Source of the DNA: Astropecten irregularis
Lineage: Eukaryota > Echinodermata > Asteroidea > Paxillosida > Astropectinidae
Assembly (NCBI GenBank): GCA_963971285.1
Contig: OZ020244.1
Location: 15,934,001 to 15,998,000 of the forward strand
Reading direction: 5' to 3'
DNA length: 64,000 nucleotides
The notes below the pieces were generated by a model. The model saw only the letters and a program-made list of their open reading frames with translations, had not been told where the DNA came from and made no database searches. Of the stretch, positions 9,701 through 18,355 are shown one piece after another (position 1 is the first letter of the stretch; each line of letters opens with the position of its first letter). The position numbers and the translations under genes were made by a program.

Positions 9701-12187
9701 CACCGGCTAAGAATCTCACGAATTGATTAATTTTAGGATTCGTGAGGATTCAGTTTTGAATTCGGGTTAAATTGCACAAATATTTTCAGTGATTACTAAA
9801 ATTTTACAAGACTCAATTATGATGTACGAAAGTCAAAAATCAGTTACGAATCAGCTAAGAAAAAGTCGGATGCATCCACGAGATTTGCTTTGTACCTGGG
9901 CCCAATCTCATGGAATCCGAGTATCGTTAAAAATAATTCTTTGCTTACCGTGTAGCAGATTTCTTTTGCTTACGGTTAGCGCATTTCACGGTAGAGTTTT
10001 CTATTTGTTAATGGTATAAGCAAAATCTTTCAGCAGAAACCATCCAGCGCGCGTTAGCAGGAAATAGTCACAGTTAGCCAAGAAATTCTTCGCTAACCGA
10101 AAGTATGTCTTGCATACGGATTCCATGGCATAGATTTCACGCATAGCAGTGCCCGTAAGCACAAAAAACGGATTCCATGAAATCGGGCCCTGCTCTGCTG
10201 AATCCCCGACTGAGGTAACAATGCTTACGAATCAACCACGATTTAGTTACGATGTCTAAAGCCCACCACACTATACGATCCGACTACGACCCGACTGGTT
10301 TTTGGAAGGATCGCAAAGCATTCTGGGAGTCTTAACCGTGATTCGACAGTCGAATCTTGCCGACTGGCCATCAGAGTGGGTCTGCGACTGGGAACAATCA
10401 CGGTTAAGACTCCCAGAATGCTTTGCGATCCTTCCAAAAACCAGTCGGGTCCTAGTCGGAATGTCGGATCGTATAGTGTGCGGTGGGCTTAAGACTGCTC
10501 GACGATTTTTTTACGACTTAACTACGATTTTTTTTAAATCAGGAATTCGTGACCAAAACTTTGAACAGCTCAAAACTTTTGCCACGAATTGCGTGACTGG
10601 CAGTGTTTATAATGCGTGTAAAAGGCATCTACGGATAATTTACATAAATATCATTTTAAACGGACAAATGGCATAATTTGCAATAATTGTTTCGATACCT
10701 TTATGCTCCTTGTTTGTATCCGCCATTACAGAAAACTGTTTTGCTTCGAAAGGTGCACCCAACGAAAGCTCAAAATGTCAAGCCCACAGCATTACACTTC
10801 AGCTTAATACCTACAGGGCACAATTTCATGGAATCCGTTACGGCCTATTTTTGTGCTTACTGGCACTGCTATGCGTGTAATCTATTTAATGGAATCTGTA
10901 AGCAAGACATTCGGTTAGCCAAGAATTTTAGGGTAACCATGATTATTTTATGCTAACGCACTGACATATACATTCTGCAGAAATTTGCTTACCGTTACCA
11001 AAAAGAAAACACCCCGTGAAAAACGCTAACCGTACGTAAGCAAAACATTTTGCTATCGTAAGCGAAGAAGTTTTGTTTACGGTAACGGATTCCATGAAAT
11101 TGGGTCATTACCATGGGCCAATTTCATAAAGCTGCTTGAGCGCCAAAAATTGCTTAAGCACCAAAAACTTTGGTCAATAAAATCAGTATGCCTGCCAAAA
11201 TACCGTGTGAATGTTATGCTCAGCAAAAAATGACCGAATACAAGTCAAAAGCAGTAAACATCACATGAAAATTTGGTTGGTAATCCTGTTTGATCAAGGA
11301 AGACTTTCCATGCTTAAGCATTTTCTGTGCTTAAGCAGCTCTATGAAATTGGCCCCATATAATTTTCTTAATTCAACCAGAAATGGTACACAATGAACTT
11401 ACATGTTTCGACCAGATCAAACACGTACTGGAAGTGACATATGGCCTCCTTCATGACGTCTTCAGTCACGTGATATGTCTCATCCTCAGATTGTGGTAAG
11501 TAGCCATACTTCCTTAGATAGTGCTACGAAACCAAACGAAAATCATCAAATAACCACAATTAAGGGAAACCGACTGAATTTTGAAGTCATTGAAAGGTGA
11601 ACAAAGAAAACTTTTCTGAAGCGGGATTCGAACCGGCGTGGCGACGTCCTGAATATACCGTTCAGGCGCTCTACTGACTGAGCTTTCCAGCCCTACGTTG
11701 GTGGTGTCCTTAATAGTCAACTATCTCTGTTCGTTTGTCAGTCAGAAGCCATGAAACCACGCACACATACTGCTATATCCCAAGGATCATTTTATCGATA
11801 CTCGCAGCAATGCTGCAACCTGAGAACAGTACCGTGGGGATCACTCAAAGAGGATACGGCTTAATACAAGTCGATGGTAAATTGTGAACCAGGGGCCGAT
11901 TTCACTAACGCTTTGCGATCATCGTAAAGCCCAAATCCATCGCTAAACAGAAAATCGATCGCTACTTTGCATAGCAATTTTCCCGAGCGATGGATTTGGG
12001 CTTTACGATGATCGCAAAGCGTTAGTGAAATCGGCCCCTGATTTATTAAAAAGAGTTGGTGTTTTCCTCAATAATTACATTAGGATCTACTTACCATGGC
12101 ATCTTGGGTACTCTCCACCTTAGTCGAGCAAACTACCATAGCACAACCAACCAGCAGCGCCGACAAAAGCAGCATTCTCACGGCCAT
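6768..12187 (-). CDS. Matrix metalloproteinase, matrilysin-like (no hemopexin domain), complete
   Basis: Secreted zinc endopeptidase of family M10A, expected to cut extracellular-matrix proteins. Coding exons (minus strand): 12187-12095, 11523-11403, 9191-8977, 7747-7543, 6940-6768. All junctions are GT/AG with matching phase, and the 807 nt give 268 residues. Residues 1-21 are a hydrophobic signal peptide. The propeptide has YLRKYGYL and the cysteine switch PRCGMPDV (85-92). The catalytic domain has HGDGIPFDG and the zinc-binding [11 protein letters not shown] (221-231, Glu222 catalytic), then a Met-turn M239 in AIMGP instead of the usual ALMYP. The stop follows 29 residues later, so there is no hinge or hemopexin repeat, as in MMP7 and MMP26. 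The exon 2/3 join gives CELD where TGELD is usual, so that acceptor is the least certain junction. Introns 1, 3 and 4 carry MITEs and a SINE. Confidence 0.93.
6976..7480 (+). mobile_element. MITE family RA, three truncated copies in tandem
   Basis: Three left halves of the RA element follow one another at about 6978-7160, 7161-7336 and 7337-7480. Each begins AAAGGT..TATCATACTT and is cut at the central TTTTGATCTTTAAAG hairpin. They fill most of MMP intron 4. Confidence 0.8.
8280..8480 (-). mobile_element. tRNA-derived SINE
   Basis: On the minus strand: GGCTGGATGGCTCAGTTGG (A box), GGTTCGAATCC (B box) and a CTCCGTCAATTG tail, with the 5' module partly present at 8420-8480. It lies in MMP intron 3. 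Confidence 0.8.
8518..8884 (-). mobile_element. MITE family RA, copy 3
   Basis: Complete copy with ends TTAAAGGTAATATCATAC and GTATGATATTACCTTTAA and a GATCTTTTAAAAGATC centre. It lies in MMP intron 3. Confidence 0.85.
9897..10189. mobile_element. GGGCCAATTTCA-like MITE, type f, copy 1
   Basis: About 290 bp from GGGCCCAATCTCATGGAATC to GATTCCATGAAATCGGGCCC. The interior is a string of GCTTACGGTTAGC-like motifs in both orientations. A second complete copy lies at 10813-11106. Confidence 0.75.
10240..10510. mobile_element. Foldback palindrome
   Basis: Arms about 10255-10342 and 10395-10492 are inverted copies, including CGCAAAGCATTCTGGGAGTC and CACTATACGATCCGACTA. The ~50-bp loop is CG-rich. 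It sits between two type f MITEs in MMP intron 2. Confidence 0.85.
10813..11106. mobile_element. GGGCCAATTTCA-like MITE, type f, copy 2
   Basis: Starts GGGCACAATTTCATGGAATC and ends GATTCCATGAAATTGGGTC. The interior GCTTACNG motifs resemble copy 1. Confidence 0.7.
11113..11357. mobile_element. GGGCCAATTTCA MITE, type b, full length
   Basis: Runs from GGGCCAATTTCATAAAGCTG to CAGCTCTATGAAATTGGCCC, with TGCTTAAGCA motifs at both ends. It lies immediately beside MMP coding exon 2. Confidence 0.85.
11538..11865 (-). mobile_element. tRNA-derived SINE, full length with 5' module
   Basis: Minus strand: 5' module (ATTGCTGCGAGTATCGATAA), an A box AGCTCAGTCAGTAGAGCG, a B box GGTTCGAATCC, then the tail CTTTGTTCACCTTTCAATGA. 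It starts just beside the acceptor of MMP exon 2. Confidence 0.8.
11892..12040. mobile_element. GGGCCRATTTCA MITE, type c (near-perfect hairpin)
   Basis: Runs from GGGGCCGATTTCACTAACGC to its inverse. Arms of ~60 bp (CTTTGCGATCATCGTAAAGC, then CCCAAATCCATCGC) are almost perfect inverted copies with a short loop. It is in MMP intron 1. Confidence 0.85.
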
Positions 12188-12249
12188 CTCTATCTCCTGT
12201 TTCACGCTTCTTGTGGAATAAAATAATGTACCGTGTTTTTTAACTCACT

Positions 12250-12699
12250 GTTTTACGAAGCTGTATTAGGTACATGTTGAACAAATAAATGTGTATGAGT
12301 TACATCTCGTACGTACGACTTATACATCTCGTACGTACGACTTACATCTTGTACGTACGACTTACATCTCGTACGTACGACTAACATCTCGTACCTACGA
12401 CATACAACTCGTACCTACGACTTATATCTCGTACGTACGACTTATGAATCTTATCTCGTACGAACGAGACATACGTCGTATGTACGAGTTGTATGCCTAA
12501 CGTTCGAGATGTAAGTCATACGTACGAGATGTAAGTCGTACGTACGAGATACATCTCGTACGTACGAGATATAATTCATAAGTCTTACGTACGACACTTT
12601 ATAAGTCGTACGTACGGCATATAACTCGTACGTGCGAGTTAGGTCAGAGAAAGGCAAATGTATTTTTTCAGCATGTCCCCAATACAGCTTCGTAAAAAA
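12250..12699. mobile_element. Foldback element with an internal TCGTACGTACGA array
   Basis: Inverted ends ACGAAGCTGTATTAGG and CCCAATACAGCTTCG enclose 12290-12640, some 18 units of ~18 bp built on TCGTACGTACGA joined by CTTACATC. In the left half the linker reads CTTACATC and in the right half GATGTAAG, so the whole array is itself a long inverted repeat centred near 12470. It lies in the intron between the MMP 5' UTR exon and the start-codon exon. Confidence 0.85.
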
Positions 12700-12724
12700 T
12701 TAATATTATAAAAAAACAAATTTT

Positions 12725-12835
12725 CTTTTGAGTACTTGCAGCTGGGATCGAGTTCACTATTTGTCGAGTTCGGGGACGAGTCCGAGAACGAAATTACTTG
12801 TTCTCGAGCTCGAGTACGAGTACTCCAACACTCAG
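12725..12835. repeat. Fragment of the CGAGTACGAGTACTC repeat
   Basis: GAGTACTTGCAGCTGGGATC and CGAGTACGAGTACTCCAACA resemble the ends of the element at 28.67-29.55 kb. Confidence 0.45.
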
Positions 12836-12898
12836 AGGTAAAGTTACACAGAACTATGGCTCCTCATTTTAACCAGTGCTACAAAGTTGTATACTCAC

Positions 12899-12985
12899 GT
12901 TTGGGTTGTAACTGCGGACGAGCAACTTTGGCTGAACACGACTCACGATCAACTGATGTCTTCCTTCACGCTGGAGAACGGACTG
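12899..12985 (-). other. Probable 5' untranslated exon of the MMP gene
   Basis: On the minus strand a region downstream of a TATA box ends with the strong donor CCAAAC|GTGAGT at 12899. It contains no long open frame. The next exon would reach the start codon at 12187 through an acceptor such as AAACAG|GAGATAGAG. The left end (TSS) is placed ~30 bp from the TATA box by inference. Confidence 0.55.
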
Positions 12986-13150
12986 ATTTTAACAGGGAAT
13001 AGACCGGTCAATTTATAGCTATCATCCAACCCAGTCTATAAAAGGTTTCAATTAACTTCCACGTTGACATTCCCTGTATAACCTTGGGCAGTTTAACAGT
13101 TCTTATTGGTCGAAAGTACATCACATGACGATTTTAATTAATTAAAAAGA
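12986..13150 (-). promoter_or_regulatory. Candidate MMP core promoter
   Basis: Minus-strand GCTATAAATTG (13011-13017 core) lies at the expected distance from the 5' UTR exon. Further upstream are ATTGG/CCAAT (13106 area) and AATCGTCATGTGATG. The outer part of this region is present again in inverted orientation at 3.77-4.15 kb. Assignment rests on position and motifs only. Confidence 0.5.
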
Positions 13151-14012
13151 TGAGTGTGGATGTTTTAATCGTGCAATTAGAATTAATCCTCACCACCGGT
13201 ACTCGAGAATTTGATACAATAATCAAGTATTGTGGTTTTAATGATAACCGAGGATGGGACTATTGATAGGGAGACTTTCCCATAGGGTCGTGCACAAACT
13301 TCACTAATACCTATTTCTAAACATCCTCCAAACCAATGAACGTGAAATTGGCATATGTTCATATTGAGAGCATTCTCTGTCATCTATTAAAATATGGACG
13401 TTAAAAATATGTCTTTAAAGGGTAGCTGGTACCCGTTAGGGAGACATCGAAAAGTCTCCCTATTATTAGTTCCGGTGTCTCCCAAATGTCCACTTTTAGA
13501 TGCTAACGTGTCTCCCTAATACCCGATTTGTAATTTAATTTATTAGCCGGAAATGAGTAGACAATGCTGGCCTTCATTAAAAAAGAAATCATATAAATAA
13601 AAATTAATGAAAAAAAAAAATAAATCGTAAAAATAATTTAAAAAATGACCAATGAATTAATTTCCTAGGGCTAAGCCTGCCAGCAAATTTGATCAAGGCC
13701 GTGGTGTGTATTGAACTTTCCCACCACGCACTCCAGCGGTGTCCCATGGTCAAGGTTATAGTCATGATTGGATAGGTGTTTCACTACCATTTCAAGTGTC
13801 TCGGGTTCCCCCATCCAAAATCTCGAAATCTCCCAACCCCCACCCACCTCCCCACAAACAAGAACAGAGCAAGACCAAGAAAGAAAGAAGTATTACAACT
13901 TGCATGTAATGATTAAATTAATTTGTGGTCAAACATAAACATATAAATTTATGTTTTAAGCAATAATGTTAAAGCACTTTCACTCCTTTTCCAAATTTGA
14001 TTACATTTAACC
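13151..14012. other. Non-coding region upstream of the MMP gene
   Basis: Contains the other part of the duplicated upstream segment (13676-13805), three GTCTCCCTA blocks at 13440-13530 and A-rich tracts. No gene was recognised. Confidence 0.4.
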
Positions 14013-14386
14013 TTTAAAGGTACAGTATAGTATCATACTTTGGTAAGAAACCAAAACAGAAATGTTCACAGATTTACGTATAACTTTCGGGGTATGAACA
14101 TGGTGCTGGTAGAAACCTACCGTTAAAATGTTTCCACCTGAAATGCTGTATTTATCCAAAAATTTGTAAAACAACGACCGAAAATATTTTTGATCTTTTA
14201 AAAGATCAAAAATAAAAGAGAACATAAATACTGTGGCAGTTTTTCACGATTTTCACGTTTTTCAAAAAGTGGGCATCGTATGGGACTGAAATTTTCACAG
14301 ATGACTGTTGCTGTATCTGTCTTGATATTTTTGCTCATGAATCTGTACTTCTTTGACAAAAACCAAGTTATGATACTACCTTCAAG
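14013..14386 (-). mobile_element. MITE family RA, copy 4
   Basis: Starts TTTAAAGGTACAGTATAGTA and ends TGATACTACCTTCAA. Internal blocks AAGAAACCAAAACAGAAATG and GATCTTTTAAAAGATC match the family. Confidence 0.8.
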
Positions 14387-14640
14387 CCCCATGTTAAAAA
14401 TAATGCGTCATGCGCCAAGTGTATACGCCATTATCCATCAAAACACGTGTACATCATTGTCAGTAATTACCGATACCAATGACATTGACAATAAATAATG
14501 ACTGCACTTTGCCCAAGTTCAAATCATTCGAGACCTTGTGTCACTAGTCACGTACGTCTAGGCCTGGACTATCTCGATTAATCGATTAATCGCGATTAGT
14601 TCCTGCTCGATTAATCGATAAGTAAAAAGCACTATCGCCC

Positions 14641-14880
14641 AGGGGCAAATTTCATAAAACGGTTAAGCACAGAAATTTGCTTAGCACAAAAACGTCTCAC
14701 CCAATAAACCAAACCACCATTGAAAATTCCATTTGATATGCATGGTCGGCGAACAACAGCCAAAGAAAAGTGATACACGTACAACACGTGGAAATTTGGT
14801 TGTAAACCCTGTTTTTATTAAAACAGAAATGTCATGCTTAGCCAATTTTTGTGCTTAACGATTTTATGAAATTGGCCCCG
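14641..14880. mobile_element. GGGCCAATTTCA MITE, type a, copy 2
   Basis: From AGGGGCAAATTTCATAAAAC to TTTTATGAAATTGGCCCC, with the type-a interior AAACCAAACCACCATTGAAA. Confidence 0.85.
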
Positions 14881-14928
14881 AGCCTATCTACTTCCATATG
14901 TGCTGACGCGCCTTGTATAACTCCACTA

Positions 14929-15287
14929 TTAAAGGTAAAATCATAGTTTGGTTTTTGTCAAAGAAATGCAGATTCATTGGCAAAAATTACAAGACAGATA
15001 TATACAGAAACAGTCACAGTGAAAATTTCAGTCCCATACGGTGCCCACTTTTTGAGAAAACAGTGAAAAACAGCCATAGTATTTCTTAAGGCTTTTCTCT
15101 TTTATTTTTGACTTTTAAAAAATCAAAAAGATTTTCGGTCGTTGTTTTACTAATTTCTGGATAAATGAACCATTTCAGGCGGAAATTTTTGTTCTACCAC
15201 CACCATCTTCATACCATGTAAGTTAAACGTAAATCTATGTGAACATTTCTGTTTTGATTTCTTACCAAAGTATGATACTACCTTTAA
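14929..15287 (+). mobile_element. MITE family RA, copy 5
   Basis: Starts TTAAAGGTAAAATCATAG and ends GTATGATACTACCTTTAA. The family interior blocks are in the standard order. Confidence 0.85.
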
Positions 15288-16221
15288 GTGCGATAATGTC
15301 TGAATTAAATACTGCTATCTGAAAACAACTCATAATAAGAATGGTAACTGAACATGAAACACAACGAGTGACATTGATTCTGCTGTGTACCAAAGTTTAT
15401 TCAACACAAACAAACCCCCAAAATAGAAAACAAAAAGAAAGAAAGAAAATGATATGCCTACAATAATCTTGTACAGATTAAAAACAAATTCACTGTAAAA
15501 AAAAAAAAGAAGAAAAGTAACGATAGAAAACATGATGCCATAAAATTCATTGCAAAAATTGGCCGAAAACATTTTCATTTCCGAAAATCAAAGTGCTTGC
15601 CAACAAAGGCACCCATGGCAGTTTTGTTTTCATTTTTGCGATACAATTATTATGTTGGAAATCTCTAAATTTGTATTGTTGGCCGAAGATATGAGCAAAT
15701 ATTAATGTTTGATTTATTGGTACCGTGATAAATAAATTTCAAAATTAATATTTGCTCAATCTCCTACTGTGTTTTATTTGTAAACGAAATCAAAAAAAAA
15801 AATTATTGCATCTTTTTGTCTAAATAAAAATTATGGTAAATGCATCTTTAATGTTGGTAAATTGTTGTGCAGTATAAATCTTCAACCCATTCCATTTCAT
15901 ATAAAAAAATATTTATCTTTAATTGTTCTGGTTTATAAAAATAGATTTTACTATATACAATTCTGCATTTTTATTTACAAATTATGAATAATCTGGATAA
16001 TATTCGATATATAGGGTTGGAAAGGATTGTAAAATGGTATTTTTGTTCACAACCAAAATTAAGCAAACTACTTTGAGATCAATGATACTCAGTGTTTTCT
16101 CGAAAACGTAAACATCGATTTCAACGAAGGTTTCTTCAAAATTTGTATAAAAGTTTCTCTTTCTGAAAAAAATCAAGATGACCAATCCTTTATGGAATAT
16201 GTACCACGATTTTGTTTAGCT
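15288..16221. other. AT-rich non-coding region, 3' side of Ulp1-like gene 1
   Basis: Very AT-rich, with no recognisable exon or shared repeat. It is not homologous to the 3' flanks of the two plus-strand Ulp1-like copies, so the duplication boundary falls at the end of the coding region. Confidence 0.45.
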
Positions 16222-17705
16222 TTAATTATAGGCAAATAAAGTCTCTGATTTGTTGCCAACATTTCTTGGAGTTCGCTGAGAACAATTCATTCTCGGGAAA
16301 GGTGTCATCTTCTGAGATTGAAGACATCTTTTCAAATGTTTCCTGATTGTTCTCTGGTCGTAAACGGCCAACTCTGGGCAGCCTCCATAAGCCACTTCAG
16401 TGGCGTAGGCTATGGCAAAGACACCGCAGTCGCTGGATCCTCGCTGCCGATGCATTACCGGTAGCTGGACCCGAAGACTCGAAGATCTCTCCCCGTCACC
16501 GCAGAGGTTAGCAATCTTTCGGCACAACATCGGTGTGAGTCCTTCGTTCTTACTGTCCATGACCACGAACGAACCGTCCTTCTTACAGACAGTCACCCAG
16601 TGCCCTCCACCGTTCAGAAGAATTTGAACTCCGTCTGAAGTCATGGGTTGGAGCTGCAGGGCCTCAGCGAGGGTGGGGTCTTGGAGACCGGCTAAAGACG
16701 GGAACTGACGGTGAAGCAGCTTCTGTGCTGCGGAGATGTGATCGTCCGTCAGCCATTCGTCACTGTCCAGTATCTCAACATCTTCAGCTTGAAGGCCTAG
16801 CTTAGTAAACCAGGCATCGTCAGTATGGGAAGCTGGCTGGCCGGTATTTGAGGGGAGTGGGGTGGTAAGGCAGGGCTTCTTGGCAAGGCAGCAAGACACT
16901 TCGTTCAGCGCTGGTCTCTTTCTCTTGGCGCTTGTAGACTGCCGGCCTTTGGTAATGGGCTTCAATGGACAAGAACAATGATATTCAGTTAAAAGGAATG
17001 TTGAATGAAGTAGAAATGTAAATCTTAATTTTGGAAAAAGTTATGGAAAGGAACAAGATCAATATTTACCTTTGCACTATGGTAAGAGCGTGGACTTGTG
17101 AAAGGTCTCTTGTGTGCAAAACTTCCGTGACTTAAGGAAGAAGTAAATCCCTTCAAACTTGCAGGAAGCCGTTGCAATACAAGCTGAAGAAGAATCAAAT
17201 GAGAGTAATGGAACTTGTATAGTTAAGAAAGAGAAGGCAAAGCAAATGTGATACCATTGGAGATTTGGAAAGCGAAAATAATTCAGAATTTGATGCAACT
17301 TACAGACATTCACCCGAACCCATACCTTGTTTGATTGTTTGTCTGTTGCACGAAGGATCATCTTAATCCTCCGATCTTCTTCCTTGATCTGGATTACTTT
17401 GTAATCCCTTAATGACACTGGCCCGATTTTCTGATAAATCGGGAAAGAAAAGGTTTTGGACTTAGTTCTGGGATTTTGTTTTTATGAAATTTGATTTTTT
17501 TTCTTATTGGCGGGATTTTTCCCTATAAAAAAGGTTTGAAAAGTTTTGCCCTACATTAATTTTGGATTTATTTTTTAGATTGAGGAAAAGAATATTCGCT
17601 TACCATCATTTGGTTCTTGTCGTATGGAGAATTGGTCGATATCTGTGAATTCGTACTGAAAGTCATCTTCAAACACGTGTGATTCGCTAGCGATCTCAAC
17701 AGCAT
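16222..17705 (-). CDS. Ulp1/SENP-like (C48) cysteine protease, copy 1
   Basis: Predicted SUMO/ubiquitin-like-protein peptidase fold. Four minus-strand exons: 17705-17604, 17430-17326, 17183-17070, 16959-16222. All introns are phase 0 with GT/AG ends, giving 352 residues. The N-terminal ~107 residues are short basic exons without a known domain. The last exon has a basic KRKR segment (candidate nuclear signal) and the catalytic domain: GGGHWVTV (His227), VVMDS (Asp242), Gln279 and SSDCGVF (Cys285). The Gln-to-Cys spacing of six equals that of yeast Ulp1. The C-terminus (ETLFAYN) differs from the other copies because homology stops there. Such compact Ulp1 domains are often carried by DNA transposons, but no transposase is visible here. 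Exon 1 is also open in another frame (start 17716 side, MKASHAVE), but only the frame used here fits the phases. Confidence 0.82.
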
Positions 17706-18355
17706 GTGAAGCTTTCATTGGCGCAATATTTTACTTTTTGGGCAATGCGCACGCGCTGGGTCAATTGTCAGAATGTTCCATTTCGACATGCGTATTTTCA
17801 AATAGAACACGAATCTTGGCAACGGTGTGTCGCGCAAGAAGCGTACAGAACGTGTTCGAAGTAAATAAGATGCGTTAGCATCCGTGCGCGTCTTGGAGAC
17901 GCATCTTATTTACTTCGAACGTGATTCTGGACAACGGTGTCGCGCAAGAAGCGCATAGAACGTGTTCGAAGTAAATAAGATCCGTTGCGCATGTAAGACA
18001 AGACGCACACAGATGCTATCCAGAAGTGCGCATGACATGTGTGCGCGTCTTGGTGACGCATCTTATTTACTTCGAACGTGAATCTGGGCAACGGTTTCGC
18101 GCAAGAAGCGCACAGAACGTGTTCGAAGTAAATAAAATGCGTCGCCTTGAAGACGCTTACCAAAAGTGCGTATTAGTGCGCGTCTTGGCGACGCATCTTA
18201 TTTACTTCGAACACGTTCTGTGCGCGTCTCGCGCGCCACCGTTGATAGTATTGGCGTTCTATTTGAAACTGCACATGCCCAGATGGAACATTCTGACAAT
18301 GGATCCATGCGCATAGAATGGCCAAGAAAAACTTCATCGCGCCAATGAACTTCAC
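17706..18355. promoter_or_regulatory. Shared bidirectional promoter of the divergent Ulp1-like genes with an inverted-motif array
   Basis: The 650 bp between the two start codons holds six copies of GAAGTAAATAAGATGCGTC or its inverse at about 17853, 17898, 17963, 18055, 18121 and 18190, strictly alternating in orientation. Around them GCGCACAGAACGTGTTCG and GCGCGTCTTGG blocks recur. No TATA box was identified. Three more motif copies precede the third gene (20.8-20.99 kb). A promoter function is inferred from position. Confidence 0.6.

Noticed and set aside
10243-10676. Frames of 64 and 124 residues
   Set aside because: They cross a palindrome, so mirrored open frames on both strands are expected. 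No domain similarity.
12290-12640. CRISPR-like array of short palindromic repeats
   Set aside because: Spacers are not unique, units are adjacent and degenerate, the array reverses orientation in the middle, and the genome is eukaryotic.
12736-13002. 88-residue plus-strand frame near the MMP promoter
   Set aside because: It overlaps the TATA box and splice donor of the minus-strand 5' UTR exon and has no similarity to known proteins.
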